This document shows positions 26,946 through 36,520 of a stretch of DNA of 64,000 nt, piece after piece. Each line of letters starts with the position of its first letter. Position 1 is the stretch's first letter. The position numbers were made by a program, and so were the translations under genes. The DNA comes from an uncultured Bacteroidia bacterium (GTDB lineage: Bacteria > Bacteroidota > Bacteroidia > Bacteroidales > UBA932), in contig CACZFO010000001.1 of assembly GCA_902780455.1 (NCBI GenBank), forward strand, positions 124,001 through 188,000, given 5' to 3'. A model generated the notes under the pieces. That model made no database searches, was not told the DNA's origin, and was given only the letters and a program-made list of their open reading frames with translations.

Positions 26946-28145
26946 TTACTTATAAAAATCCATAATCTGCTCAACGATATAATTTATCTGGTCTTCCTTC
27001 AGCAGGGGATGCATCGGAAGCGACAGCACATGAGCGGCAAGAAACTCGGAATTGCCAAGTGAATCATCAGCATCTTCATCGCGATGGAAATCTCCAAGGC
27101 TTTTGGCAATGCCCTTGAAGGCCTCCTGACGGTTAAGTGGCAGAGGGTAGTAGATCATGGAAGGAACACCGTTTTCTGCAAGACGGGCCTTCAGCAGGTC
27201 TCTGGTTGAAGCATCTTTTACCAGGTCTTCGTTACGGTCTTTAACTATGATTGTATACTGATGATAGGTGTGCGTGGTGAAATCGCTCTCCACCGGTGTG
27301 CAGATATGTTTTTCCAGAGGATCGGCGGCCTTCAGCAACCTGGTGTAGGCAGCGGCGGCCCTCCTTCTTCCGGAAATGTATTCGTCCAGATGTCTGAGCT
27401 TTACATCCAGAACCGCAGCCTGGATGGTGTCCAGCCTGGAGTTGCAGCCAATGACATCGTGATGATACTTTACCTTCTGCCCGTGGTTGGCAATCATCCT
27501 TATTCTCAGGGCCAGTTCGTCGTCGTTTGTGAAGAGAGCTCCGCCGTCTCCCATACCTCCCAGATTCTTGGTAGGGAAGAAAGAAGTGCAGCCTATATCT
27601 CCGATACTTCCTGCAAAGGCTTTTGCCGGGCCGTAGTTCGAACCCAGGGCCTGGGCGCAGTCTTCAACCACCCTCAGGTCATACTTTTTGGCAACTGTCA
27701 TTACGGCATCCATATCTGAACACTGTCCGAACAGATGTACCGGAACTATTGCCCTGGTACGCGGGGTAACAAGCTGCTCAATGTGCTCGAACGATGTGTG
27801 GGCATCTGTGTTGAAGGTCCGCAGGTTCACATCATACATTACGGGTGTAAGGTGCAGCAGGGCAATGACTTCTGCTGTTGCAACATAAGTGAATGCAGGA
27901 ACCAGGACCTCATCTCCAGGCTCCAGTCCGAGAGCCATCAGCGCAATCTGGAGAGCATCAGTACCGTTACCGCATCCGATTACGTGCCTGACCCCGAGGT
28001 AGCGGGCAAGATCCTCCTCAAAAATACCCACCGGCTTGCCTTTGATAAAGGCGGAAGAGTCTATCACGCCGGAAATCGCTGAGTCTATTTCCTGCCTAAT
28101 CTGACTGTGCTGGGCCAGAAGGTCCACCATCTGTATTTTTTCCAT
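26946..28145 (-). CDS. DegT/DnrJ/EryC1/StrS-family sugar aminotransferase
   Basis: This PLP-dependent aminotransferase has 399 residues. Motifs are IGCGNGTDALQIALMALGLE, GDEVLVPAFTYVATAEVIAL, VEDCAQALGSNY, and the PLP lysine in SFFPTKNLGGMGDGGALFTN. It probably makes an amino sugar nucleotide, in keeping with a 3-keto uronic acid produced after the neighbouring dehydrogenase (WbpE-like role), which is an inference from context. It is the first gene of the minus-strand capsule operon; the gap upstream holds its promoter. Confidence 0.93.
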   Translation of the reverse strand: MEKIQMVDLLAQHSQIRQEIDSAISGVIDSSAFIKGKPVGIFEEDLARYLGVRHVIGCGNGTDALQIALMALGLEPGDEVLVPAFTYVATAEVIALLHLTPVMYDVNLRTFNTDAHTSFEHIEQLVTPRTRAIVPVHLFGQCSDMDAVMTVAKKYDLRVVEDCAQALGSNYGPAKAFAGSIGDIGCTSFFPTKNLGGMGDGGALFTNDDELALRIRMIANHGQKVKYHHDVIGCNSRLDTIQAAVLDVKLRHLDEYISGRRRAAAAYTRLLKAADPLEKHICTPVESDFTTHTYHQYTIIVKDRNEDLVKDASTRDLLKARLAENGVPSMIYYPLPLNRQEAFKGIAKSLGDFHRDEDADDSLGNSEFLAAHVLSLPMHPLLKEDQINYIVEQIMDFYK

Positions 28146-28433
28146 AAGAAAATCCGGTTTAATCAGACCTTAAAGATAACTAAAAAGAAGGAATGGTAGC
28201 GCTATGAGTAGCCGAGGTATATTTTTTTAAAATATGATAATAATATGTAATCACTTTTGTATTAAATTTAAATTACTTAACATCAACGATATAAGCGCGT
28301 AGTTGATAATTCTTTTCCAGAAAAGACGTTTTTTTTGAGTTTCAAATGCTAATAATCACAACAAAATTTATTATATTTGAAACATGTTTCATAGACGAAA
28401 AAACAAATTCTACAAACCAAATATTTTAATTCT
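28146..28433. promoter_or_regulatory. Divergent AT-rich intergenic region between capsule operon and TonB receptor operon
   Basis: No gene is seen. On the plus side a TATATTTG -7 box lies at 28372-28379, about 55 bases before the TonB receptor ATG. A perfect 14-base palindrome (TGAAACATGTTTCA, 28378-28391) overlaps its end and the expected transcription start. The minus strand has a TTATCTTTA-like -7 box around 28168-28176, upstream of the aminotransferase gene. Confidence 0.55.
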
Positions 28434-31313
28434 ATGAAGGAAACAAGATTTAAAGCATGCAGCCTGCTGATGGCATTTGCTCTGCTTCTGTTTTGCGGAA
28501 GCACTTGGGCACAGCGCCAGGGGTTGGTTACCATCAAGGGTACCATCACCGAGCAGGTGAGCGACGGATCATCAGCGCCTATTCCTTACGCTACGGTTCA
28601 GATACCGAGCGCAGGTTTGAGCGCAGTTGCCAACGAGAAGGGAGAGTATGTCATCAAGGGCATAGCTCCGGCAAACTATGAATTCATAGTTGCCTCTCTC
28701 GGTTATGAGACTTTGAACTTGAAGGTAAGCGTAACCGCTTCCAAGGAGGTTTACGATTTCAAACTGAGAATCGCAGACTTCCGTCTGGATGACGTTACCG
28801 TAACAGCCGAGGCTTCAAAGACCGGTGCCGCTACAGCCTCCAAGATCAACAGGACGGCTATCGAGCATATCCAGGCAAGTTCTCTTGCAGACGTGATGGT
28901 CCTGCTTCCTGGAGCAGACATTACATCCAGTACTTTCAAACCAGACCTTTTGGGAGTCAAGGCGCTTTCTGTACGTGGAGCTAGTGCTATGGGTACTGCA
29001 ATCATAATGGATGGCGCTCCCGTTTCAAACGCCGCCAACATGCAGACAATGTCTGCTGCTATCGGAGGAGCAGCTCCAGCTACAGGCGGACAGAGCCCTA
29101 CATCAGGCATCGACCTCAGGAGCATTACCACAGACAACGTTGAGTCTGTTGAGGTTATCCAGGGTATCGCTTCAGTAGAATACGGAAACGCTTCAGCCGG
29201 TACCGTAATCGTAAATGCAAAGAGCGGTGTGGAGCCTCTTACCATAAAGTTCAACACAAATCCTAACGTTTACGCTTTTGGTGCAACCCACGGTTTCAGC
29301 CTTGGAGAGGGCAACGGCTTCATCAACTACGGAATCGATTATGCAAACTCCATCGTAGATCCGAGGGAGGGTTACGACAAGTACCGCAGATCTACCGGAA
29401 GAATTGCTTACTCCAACACCTTCTTCGGTGGCAAGTTCTACACCAACACAGCCCTGAATTTCCTGTGGACAAAGCAGAAGCAGGAACCTAACCCTGAGGA
29501 TGAGTCAGACTTCGAGTACAGCAACAGAAGGGACAAGGGAATCCGTATCACCCACAATGGTGAAATCAGGCTCAACGCCGGATGGTTCAAGAACATAAAG
29601 TACACAGCTTCTTTCAACTACACCAACCGCTGGAGTTACTATAAGGATCAGGGAACCAACGCCGATGTCGCTTACTCTTACAGCAAGATAGACGGTTCCG
29701 TACTGTCCAGCCGTCCAGGAGTTGTCATCTATGACGACGGCGGAAAGCCACTTACCTGGTTTGGTCCTAACGATGAACTCATCAACGACAAGAGCTGGAT
29801 AACACCTGCTTCCTATACTTATGAGTACAACGTTTACGGAAAGGAACTCAACACCTTTGCAAAGCTCCTGCTCAACTTCTCCGGAAAACTTGGTGCAACC
29901 AACCACCATATAATTCTCGGTGCTGATTTTTACAACGACGGCAACGTGGGCAAGGGCAAGGTGTTTGACTATGACACTCCTCCTTACAGGAACCTTTCAT
30001 ACCGTTTCGCAACCCAGAGAGAGAGGCCTTACAAGGACATTCCTTTCATGAACAAGCTGGGTGCTTTCGTACAGGAAGACTTCCGCGTACCGGTATGGGG
30101 CGGCGGTGAGTTCAAGGTTGTTGCCGGTGTACGTTATGACAAGGTATGGAGCGTATCAGACGCTTTCTCCCCTCGTATCAACGCATCCCTGGATATCGTT
30201 CCCGGAATATTCAGCATCAGGGGTGGTTACGGAGTCAGCGTAACAGCTCCTTCAATGGCTTACGTTTATCCGGACAACGCATACTTCGACATGATCAACT
30301 TCAACAACTCGCTTCAGACAACAGTTCCTGACGCTCAGAAGTTCCAGTTGATCACCACCCATGTATATGACATCAAGAACCGCGACCTCGAGCTTGCAAA
30401 GCAGAAGAAGGCCGAGGTTGGATTCGACCTTAAGATAAAGAAGGTGAGACTCTCCGTTACAGCTTACAAGGACAAGAGCAACAACGGATACACCTTCTCA
30501 AGAGGCCTCAACGACTATCAGTGGGTTAACTGGCTGCAGTACAAGGCTGCTGCATATCCAACTGACGGATCTTCTCTCCCTGCCCTCACCCTGGACAAGG
30601 ACGGAAAGGTATTCCTCGAGTACACCCGCCCTGGCAACAACCGCGCTTACGAGCAGAAGGGTGTTGAATTCGTCCTGGATTTCGGAAGAATCAACGCTAT
30701 CCGTACTTCCTTCCTGGTCAACGGAGAGTTCTACGACTACAAGAGCTGGTCAAAGGGCTATGTGTGGTATAACAAGAGCGGAAGTGAGGAGGAAAACATG
30801 GGTATCTATGAATCCAAGACATCTTCAGGTATTTCAAGAGACCAGAACCTGATTACCAACTTCATCGTAACCCACAACATTCCAAAGATCGGTTTTGTGG
30901 TATCCCTTACCGCAAATGTCAACTGGAGGGAGAAGAGCTGGGTAACCTACGGTGCCTGCGATACTATCCCTACCAAGTATCTGAGCATAGAAGACGGACA
31001 GGTTCATGACTTCAACGCCTCATGGGCAGATCCATCAGGAGCTGACTATGCAAAGTGGCTTCCTATTCTCAGGAATGAGACCAACGGCGCTGTAGCAAAG
31101 AACAGAAGGCAGGTTGAGCCTGCATACAATCCGGTTCTCTGTATCAATGTAAACATTACAAAGCAGTTCAAGAACTTTGACGTTTCCTTCTTTGCAAACA
31201 ACATGTTCAGAAGTACTCCTCTGCAGTCCCTGGTCAAGAGTCCCGGTAACAAGGTTCGGAGAAACTCCGACGTGTTCTTCTTCGGACTGCAGCTGACGGC
31301 ACGTATTAAATAA
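28434..31313 (+). CDS. TonB-dependent outer-membrane receptor with CarboxypepD_reg-like N-domain
   Basis: This 959-residue outer-membrane transporter has a signal peptide (LLMAFALLLFCGSTWAQ). A carboxypeptidase-regulatory-like beta-sandwich follows (PYATVQIPSAGLSAVANEKG, residues about 35-115), then a plug domain (ASSLADVMVLLPGADITSS, VESVEVIQGIASVEYGNASA) and a long beta-barrel. No SusD partner follows. Instead come a DUF4876-like lipoprotein, a DUF6850-like protein and two C25 peptidases, so a polysaccharide-uptake role is unlikely. Iron/haem or peptide uptake would fit, but the sequence does not decide this. Confidence 0.93.
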   Translation: MKETRFKACSLLMAFALLLFCGSTWAQRQGLVTIKGTITEQVSDGSSAPIPYATVQIPSAGLSAVANEKGEYVIKGIAPANYEFIVASLGYETLNLKVSVTASKEVYDFKLRIADFRLDDVTVTAEASKTGAATASKINRTAIEHIQASSLADVMVLLPGADITSSTFKPDLLGVKALSVRGASAMGTAIIMDGAPVSNAANMQTMSAAIGGAAPATGGQSPTSGIDLRSITTDNVESVEVIQGIASVEYGNASAGTVIVNAKSGVEPLTIKFNTNPNVYAFGATHGFSLGEGNGFINYGIDYANSIVDPREGYDKYRRSTGRIAYSNTFFGGKFYTNTALNFLWTKQKQEPNPEDESDFEYSNRRDKGIRITHNGEIRLNAGWFKNIKYTASFNYTNRWSYYKDQGTNADVAYSYSKIDGSVLSSRPGVVIYDDGGKPLTWFGPNDELINDKSWITPASYTYEYNVYGKELNTFAKLLLNFSGKLGATNHHIILGADFYNDGNVGKGKVFDYDTPPYRNLSYRFATQRERPYKDIPFMNKLGAFVQEDFRVPVWGGGEFKVVAGVRYDKVWSVSDAFSPRINASLDIVPGIFSIRGGYGVSVTAPSMAYVYPDNAYFDMINFNNSLQTTVPDAQKFQLITTHVYDIKNRDLELAKQKKAEVGFDLKIKKVRLSVTAYKDKSNNGYTFSRGLNDYQWVNWLQYKAAAYPTDGSSLPALTLDKDGKVFLEYTRPGNNRAYEQKGVEFVLDFGRINAIRTSFLVNGEFYDYKSWSKGYVWYNKSGSEEENMGIYESKTSSGISRDQNLITNFIVTHNIPKIGFVVSLTANVNWREKSWVTYGACDTIPTKYLSIEDGQVHDFNASWADPSGADYAKWLPILRNETNGAVAKNRRQVEPAYNPVLCINVNITKQFKNFDVSFFANNMFRSTPLQSLVKSPGNKVRRNSDVFFFGLQLTARIK

Positions 31314-31332
31314 CTTTTAGAAGACCGTGATT

Positions 31333-32607
31333 ATGAAAAAGATATATACCATATTATTAGCAGCCACCTTCGCATTCCTTTTCTCTTCATGCATCGACAT
31401 GATGGAAGATGTAAAGGATGTGGAAAAGATAGAGACCATCAGCGTCTCCTACAAGGTTTGTGCAGCCACGGGCTTTATTCCTAAGGGCGGTTCTGTTACT
31501 CCTGACCCTAACTTCTCAACCGAGGGAGTAGAGGTAACGTTCACTAATGTAAAGACCGGTCAGATTTTCAAGGGAACTACCGGTTCCAACAGTATCGCAA
31601 CCCTGGACATAGAGCCTGGTGTTTATTCCATAAGCGTTACAGGACGTGCAACCCATGAAGGTTATCAGTATTTCATCAACGGAAACGTTCCTAGCATCTC
31701 AGTATTTGAAAAGGTTACTCCGGAGCAGGCAGATACGGACGAGAAATACCGTCTTGTAGTCCGCCCGGCAAAGGTTGGTTCAATGTGTATCAGCGAAATC
31801 TACTACTGCGGAATAGCATCATACTACTTCAGGGACCAGACCTACCAGTTCACCAACAATTCAGACGAGGTCTTCTACCTTGACGGCATGTGCTTTGCCC
31901 AGTTGCATCCAAACATTGCAACCGCAAACCTTCCGACATGGCCTGATGAAGACGGAGACGGAAACTATGTTTACTCAGTGATGGTATGGCAGTTCCCTGG
32001 AACTGGACACGACTATCCGGTACTTCCAGGAGAGAGTGTCGTAGTTGCCCAGGAGCCAAGAGACCACAGGACAAACAATCCTAACTCTTTTGACAACTCA
32101 ATGGCAGACTTCCAGGCTTGGACAGGAAACGCTTCGCGTTACAATCCAGACGTTCCTACCCTGGATCACATATTCTACACTTCATTGAACAGGGTACAGT
32201 GGCTGACATCCGTATTCGGAGCAGCATTCGTGATCTTCAAGGCTCCAGACGGAATAACTGTCAACGAGGATTACTACAAAGATGCAGCCCATTACCAGAG
32301 TGAGGTTAACCAGACCTCCAAGTATGCCAAGATTCCGGCTGACTGGATTCTGGACGGTGTAGAGCTTCTTACAAACATGAACGCCATGCACATGAAGAGA
32401 GTTCCTGGTTTCGTAGACGCAGGCGGTACTTCAGTAGAGGCAACTTATTGCGGAAAGACTGTTTCCAGGAAGGTTGTTGAAAAGAGAGCTGACGGAACTC
32501 CTAAGTATCAGGACACCAACAACTCTACCGAGGACTTCCAGGTCAACGACAAACCGGCTATCCGCCGTAACGGTGAAAAGGTTCCTTCATGGACTTGGTA
32601 CAAATAG
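31333..32607 (+). CDS. DUF4876-like exported lipoprotein
   Basis: This protein of about 424 residues has a lipoprotein signal (TILLAATFAFLFSSC, Cys near residue 20). The N-terminal part is a beta-rich domain (EVTFTNVKTGQIFKGTTGSN, IEPGVYSISVTGRATHEGYQ). The rest contains SMCISEIYYCGIASYYFRDQ and VMVWQFPGTGHDYPVLPGES, a pattern I associate with the DUF4876 family found next to TonB receptors in Bacteroidales. It probably sits at the outer membrane as a partner of the receptor encoded 19 bases upstream. I chose the ATG at 31333 over a GTG two codons earlier because it gives the cleaner signal peptide. Confidence 0.75.
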   Translation: MKKIYTILLAATFAFLFSSCIDMMEDVKDVEKIETISVSYKVCAATGFIPKGGSVTPDPNFSTEGVEVTFTNVKTGQIFKGTTGSNSIATLDIEPGVYSISVTGRATHEGYQYFINGNVPSISVFEKVTPEQADTDEKYRLVVRPAKVGSMCISEIYYCGIASYYFRDQTYQFTNNSDEVFYLDGMCFAQLHPNIATANLPTWPDEDGDGNYVYSVMVWQFPGTGHDYPVLPGESVVVAQEPRDHRTNNPNSFDNSMADFQAWTGNASRYNPDVPTLDHIFYTSLNRVQWLTSVFGAAFVIFKAPDGITVNEDYYKDAAHYQSEVNQTSKYAKIPADWILDGVELLTNMNAMHMKRVPGFVDAGGTSVEATYCGKTVSRKVVEKRADGTPKYQDTNNSTEDFQVNDKPAIRRNGEKVPSWTWYK

Positions 32608-32629
32608 TAACGCGTAAAAGATGATTGTT

Positions 32630-34282
32630 ATGAAGAACAAGATATTCAAGATAGCGGCCATACTGGTTCCGGCTCTGTTTGCCGGATACGTGGCCACGGC
32701 TCAGACTGGTACCAAAGCTGCCATTGAAAGGGCTGCACTGGAAAACATCTGGCTGAACAACACCGAAAATGCTGCCGGAGGTATGGTAGACGCTCCAGCC
32801 CTTATGGCCAACGCATTTGCCGGAATCGATTACAAGAAGGGAGACTTCAAGCCTAAACAGGTCGGCGAAAAGATCAATTCCCTGGTATTCCATACCGACG
32901 GTGGCGGTATCTACAAGAACGTGGGCAATATGTACCTCTGGGGCGATTTCACTTATACCAAAGATAATATTGCGGGCGCAAAATGGAACGCAACCCTTGC
33001 AGACCCTACTCGTGAAATGCCGTTCTTTGTTGCAGACGAGAACGTGAGCAAGTGGAAGAACCAGACCTATGAAATGAGTTTCAAGGCCGGTTTCCCTCGC
33101 CTGGTCAACGACCATCTGGTCATCGGTATAGCAGGTAGCTACAAGGCAGCCATTGCAGCCAAGCAGCTGGACCCTCGTCCTCTGACCTGGGTTTCAGACC
33201 TGAACGTAATGCCGTCAATCGTATGGGAGTTCAATCCTGCCAACGCCCTTGGTGCAGTGTTCCACTACACCAGCTACCGTGAGGACGGATCTCCTGAGAA
33301 CGTGAACCACCTGCACGACCAGAAGGGTTGGGAGATAGTGGCTCCAGGTTTCTTCAACGAAGGCGTGCTTGCTTCTTTTGCCGGTATCAACAGGCTCCGC
33401 AACTACAACGCCAACGCCCTTGGCGGAAGCCTCCAGTACAGCTTCAAGAACGAGAAGTTCAAGGCTCTGATTTCCGGAGACTACATCTACAGGGTAGAGG
33501 ACGTTCTCTGCAACTACACAAAGCCTCAGATGTCAGGTACCGTAAAGAAGACCGTATGGGGAGTAAACTTTGCCGCCCAGTACAATCCTACCGAGAAGGA
33601 CCGCATATTCTTCCGTTACAGGTTTGACAACAATGATATGCGCGGCATCGAGTACTTCCAGACCTACGACAACACCTACGAGATCCAGAGCTACATCACT
33701 GATGCAAAGTTCGAGCGCTCAAAGTTCCACAAGAGGACCCAGTACTTCAACCTCGACTATATCATGGCTGAAGGTGATTCCTACACCTGGAAGTTCGGCC
33801 TGAACGCAAAGAGCTCAAAGGACAACTTCACCTACTACGTTCCTGAGACCCACAAGCAGATCAACAACCTGTTCTTTGGAGCAGACGTTACCTACAACTG
33901 GGTTGTAGATTCAAAGAACGTTGTTACCTGCAACCTGTTCGGAGGCGTTAACAACAACTCAAGAGGTACGTTTGACTACGGCGGAGTAAAGGAGAACAAC
34001 AAGGCATTCACAGACTTTGCCCTGATGGACTTCATCTACCAGAGTTCAGACTTCACCAAATGGGGATGCAATCTGACATACAGTTTCTGCGGCTTCAAGA
34101 ACCTTTCTTCCCTGTTCGTATCATTCGGTTACGAGAACCTCAAGCCTAGCGGCGACAACACCACATGGGGCGCTGCCATCAAGAAGTTCCCGTTCCTGAG
34201 CCCTTATCACGGAGCAGACCAGGAGAAGAGCATCTTCGGACACCGCAACTTTGTTACCGTAAAAGTAGGATTGACATTCTAA
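32630..34282 (+). CDS. DUF6850-like outer-membrane beta-barrel protein
   Basis: This exported protein of about 550 residues has a signal peptide (IFKIAAILVPALFAGYVATAQ) and a body of alternating beta strands ending in an aromatic C-terminal strand (RNFVTVKVGLTF), the usual signal for insertion into the outer membrane. The segment LENIWLNNTENAAGGMVDAP near the N-terminus fits the DUF6850 family. An ATG three codons upstream is an alternative start. The gene is followed by an intrinsic terminator, so it closes the TonB receptor transcript. Function unknown. Confidence 0.7.
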   Translation: MKNKIFKIAAILVPALFAGYVATAQTGTKAAIERAALENIWLNNTENAAGGMVDAPALMANAFAGIDYKKGDFKPKQVGEKINSLVFHTDGGGIYKNVGNMYLWGDFTYTKDNIAGAKWNATLADPTREMPFFVADENVSKWKNQTYEMSFKAGFPRLVNDHLVIGIAGSYKAAIAAKQLDPRPLTWVSDLNVMPSIVWEFNPANALGAVFHYTSYREDGSPENVNHLHDQKGWEIVAPGFFNEGVLASFAGINRLRNYNANALGGSLQYSFKNEKFKALISGDYIYRVEDVLCNYTKPQMSGTVKKTVWGVNFAAQYNPTEKDRIFFRYRFDNNDMRGIEYFQTYDNTYEIQSYITDAKFERSKFHKRTQYFNLDYIMAEGDSYTWKFGLNAKSSKDNFTYYVPETHKQINNLFFGADVTYNWVVDSKNVVTCNLFGGVNNNSRGTFDYGGVKENNKAFTDFALMDFIYQSSDFTKWGCNLTYSFCGFKNLSSLFVSFGYENLKPSGDNTTWGAAIKKFPFLSPYHGADQEKSIFGHRNFVTVKVGLTF

Positions 34283-34300
34283 GACCGATGTTGAATCAGG

Positions 34301-34331
34301 AGGGCTGACCATAAGGCCGGCCCTCTTTTTT
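34301..34331 (+). terminator. Terminator after the TonB receptor operon
   Basis: A hairpin with imperfect 10-base arms (AGGGCTGACC and GGCCGGCCCT) around a short loop is followed directly by CTTTTTT. Confidence 0.75.
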
Positions 34332-34359
34332 ACTAATAAATCAAGAAACATAAGGAATT

Positions 34360-36510
34360 ATGAGAAAACTGATGATTTCTGCTCTGCTGCTGATGTTTTT
34401 CTGCCTGGGGGCAAAAGCCCAGGAAATCCAGAAGCCATCCGTAACAGGTAAGACATCTTTTGCTGTCGTGATAGACAGCCACACTTTGCAAAAATGCGCT
34501 CCCCAGGTTGCCCAGTACAAGGAGACAATAGAAAGCGAAGGGCTTCCGACCTTCGTGGTTTCCGCCAAATGGGAATCTCCGGAGCAGGTAAAGGACGTGC
34601 TTAAGAAACTCTACAAGGAAAACAATCTTGAAGGTGCTGTCTTCATCGGCGAGATTCCTGTGCCAATGGTAATGAAGGCACAGTTCATGACAAGTGCCTA
34701 CAAGATGGATGAGAGAAAATACCCTCTTGAGGAAGTTGCCGTTCCTACAGACCGTTTCTACGATGACTTTGACCTCAAGTTCAACAAGATTGCCGACTCC
34801 ACCAAAGGACTGCACCACTTTTATGAACTGGCTCCGGATTCCACTCCTTACATCGAGTGCGACATCTACTCTGCAAGGATCATGGGCCAGAAGAGCAACG
34901 GCTGCGGCTGCAAGCAGATAGCCGCCTATCTTGAGAAGGCGGTAAAGGAGCACAAGGCAAACAACAAGTTCGACCAGTTTACATCCTATACCGGCCAAGG
35001 TTCCTATTCAAATTCCATCACCGCATGGAAGGCCGAGCAGGAAATCGTAAACGAGCAGTTCCCTGGCGTATTCAAGAAAGAAGGCGAGGCACGTTACCTG
35101 CGCTACAGCATGGCTGACTACATGAAGCCTAACGTAATCAAGGAACTCCGCCGTCCGGAACTTGACTTTATGGTTTTCCACGAGCATGGAGACTGGTTCA
35201 GGATGTATCTTTCCGGAACTCCGGAGGAGCAGGAGCCTGTCGGCTATCTCAAGAACTACCTGAGGGTTATGGCCCGCAGGAATCCGGCCTGGGCAAAAGC
35301 CAGGGCAGAGGAGCTGGGTCTTGACAGTACCTGGTATGCAGACTACAACGATCCTAAGAACATTAAGGCAGACTCCCTTCTTGACATCAACACCGGCATC
35401 GTCCTTGAAGATGTGAACAATATCGCACCTAACGCCAGGATGGTAGTCTTTGACGCATGCTATAACGGAGACTTCCGCAATCCTGAGTTCATTGCCGGCA
35501 AGTTCATAATGTCAAAGGGCAGCTGCGTGGTAGGTTTTGCAAACAGCGTAAACGTGCTTCAGGACAAGAGCGCATTCGACCTTATGGGACTTCTCGGAAA
35601 CGGAGTAAGGGTAGGTCTTTGGGCTCAGCACATCAACATCCTGGAGAGCCACCTGTTCGGCGACCCTACATTCCATTTTGCAGCAAATCCAGGTGATGAG
35701 GACCTCAACAGCGTTCTCACGATCAAGGACAACGCTTACTGGGCCGGACGTCTGGACGACAAGAATCCTGAAGTCCAGAACATGGCTGAGATCAAGCTCT
35801 TTGAAGGAAATTATCCTGGCATTTCAGATATCCTCCTGAAGAAATTCAAGGAGTCTCCTTATGCAATCGTAAGGTACAATTCAATGCACCTTCTCGAGAA
35901 GATCGGTGACAGGAATTATTGGGAAGTGCTCAAACTTGCCACCACGGATCACTTTGAATTCATCCGCAGGATAGCCGTTACCCGCATGGGCCAGGTAGGA
36001 GCAGAAGAGTTCCTCCCATATATTGTAGCAGCTTACGAGAATGACCGCCATGCAACCAGAGTTGTTTTTGACGCTTCCGGAGCGCTGGTTTGCTTTGACA
36101 AGGATGCCGCTGCAGATGCAATAAACAACTACTTCCAGGACAGGCATTTCTACAATGCAGACAAAGACAGGGCAGAACTTCTGAAACTTGTAGAGGACAA
36201 CCCTTCGGCAGAATCAATCAAGAGTATTCTTGACAAGGACAAGAAAGGCTGGAGAATCTCATACATCCAGTTCATGAGAAACCGTCCTTACCATCAGAAC
36301 CTGACAGAATGCCTGAAGGTTCTGGAAGATCCTGATGACGATGTGTTCGTCAGGACAGTTATGGCTGAGGCTCTTGCCTGGTGGGAACTTTCCTACCGCA
36401 AGCAGGAAATCATAGATTCCTGCAAGAAACTCCTTGCAGACCCATCTACCCCGGATCAGATGAAACCGGCTCTTATAAGTGCAGTAACACGTTTAAGTTC
36501 AAAGAAATAA
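34360..36510 (+). CDS. Secreted gingipain-like (C25) cysteine peptidase with HEAT-like C-terminal region
   Basis: This 716-residue protein has a signal peptide (MISALLLMFFCLGAKAQ) followed by a caspase/gingipain-type domain: FVVSAKWESPEQVKDVLKKL, LEGAVFIGEIPVPMVMKAQF, VPTDRFYDDFDL. The putative catalytic dyad is His276 in FHEHGDW and Cys367 in FDACYNGDF. From about residue 440 the protein turns into helical repeats (MAEIKLFEGNYPGISDILLK, RRIAVTRMGQVGAEEFLPYI), which look like HEAT repeats. C25 enzymes are normally secreted or surface-bound. No type IX sorting domain was seen at the C-terminus. A paralogue follows 10 bases downstream. Confidence 0.82.
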   Translation: MRKLMISALLLMFFCLGAKAQEIQKPSVTGKTSFAVVIDSHTLQKCAPQVAQYKETIESEGLPTFVVSAKWESPEQVKDVLKKLYKENNLEGAVFIGEIPVPMVMKAQFMTSAYKMDERKYPLEEVAVPTDRFYDDFDLKFNKIADSTKGLHHFYELAPDSTPYIECDIYSARIMGQKSNGCGCKQIAAYLEKAVKEHKANNKFDQFTSYTGQGSYSNSITAWKAEQEIVNEQFPGVFKKEGEARYLRYSMADYMKPNVIKELRRPELDFMVFHEHGDWFRMYLSGTPEEQEPVGYLKNYLRVMARRNPAWAKARAEELGLDSTWYADYNDPKNIKADSLLDINTGIVLEDVNNIAPNARMVVFDACYNGDFRNPEFIAGKFIMSKGSCVVGFANSVNVLQDKSAFDLMGLLGNGVRVGLWAQHINILESHLFGDPTFHFAANPGDEDLNSVLTIKDNAYWAGRLDDKNPEVQNMAEIKLFEGNYPGISDILLKKFKESPYAIVRYNSMHLLEKIGDRNYWEVLKLATTDHFEFIRRIAVTRMGQVGAEEFLPYIVAAYENDRHATRVVFDASGALVCFDKDAAADAINNYFQDRHFYNADKDRAELLKLVEDNPSAESIKSILDKDKKGWRISYIQFMRNRPYHQNLTECLKVLEDPDDDVFVRTVMAEALAWWELSYRKQEIIDSCKKLLADPSTPDQMKPALISAVTRLSSKK

Positions 36511-36520
36511 GGAGGCAGTT

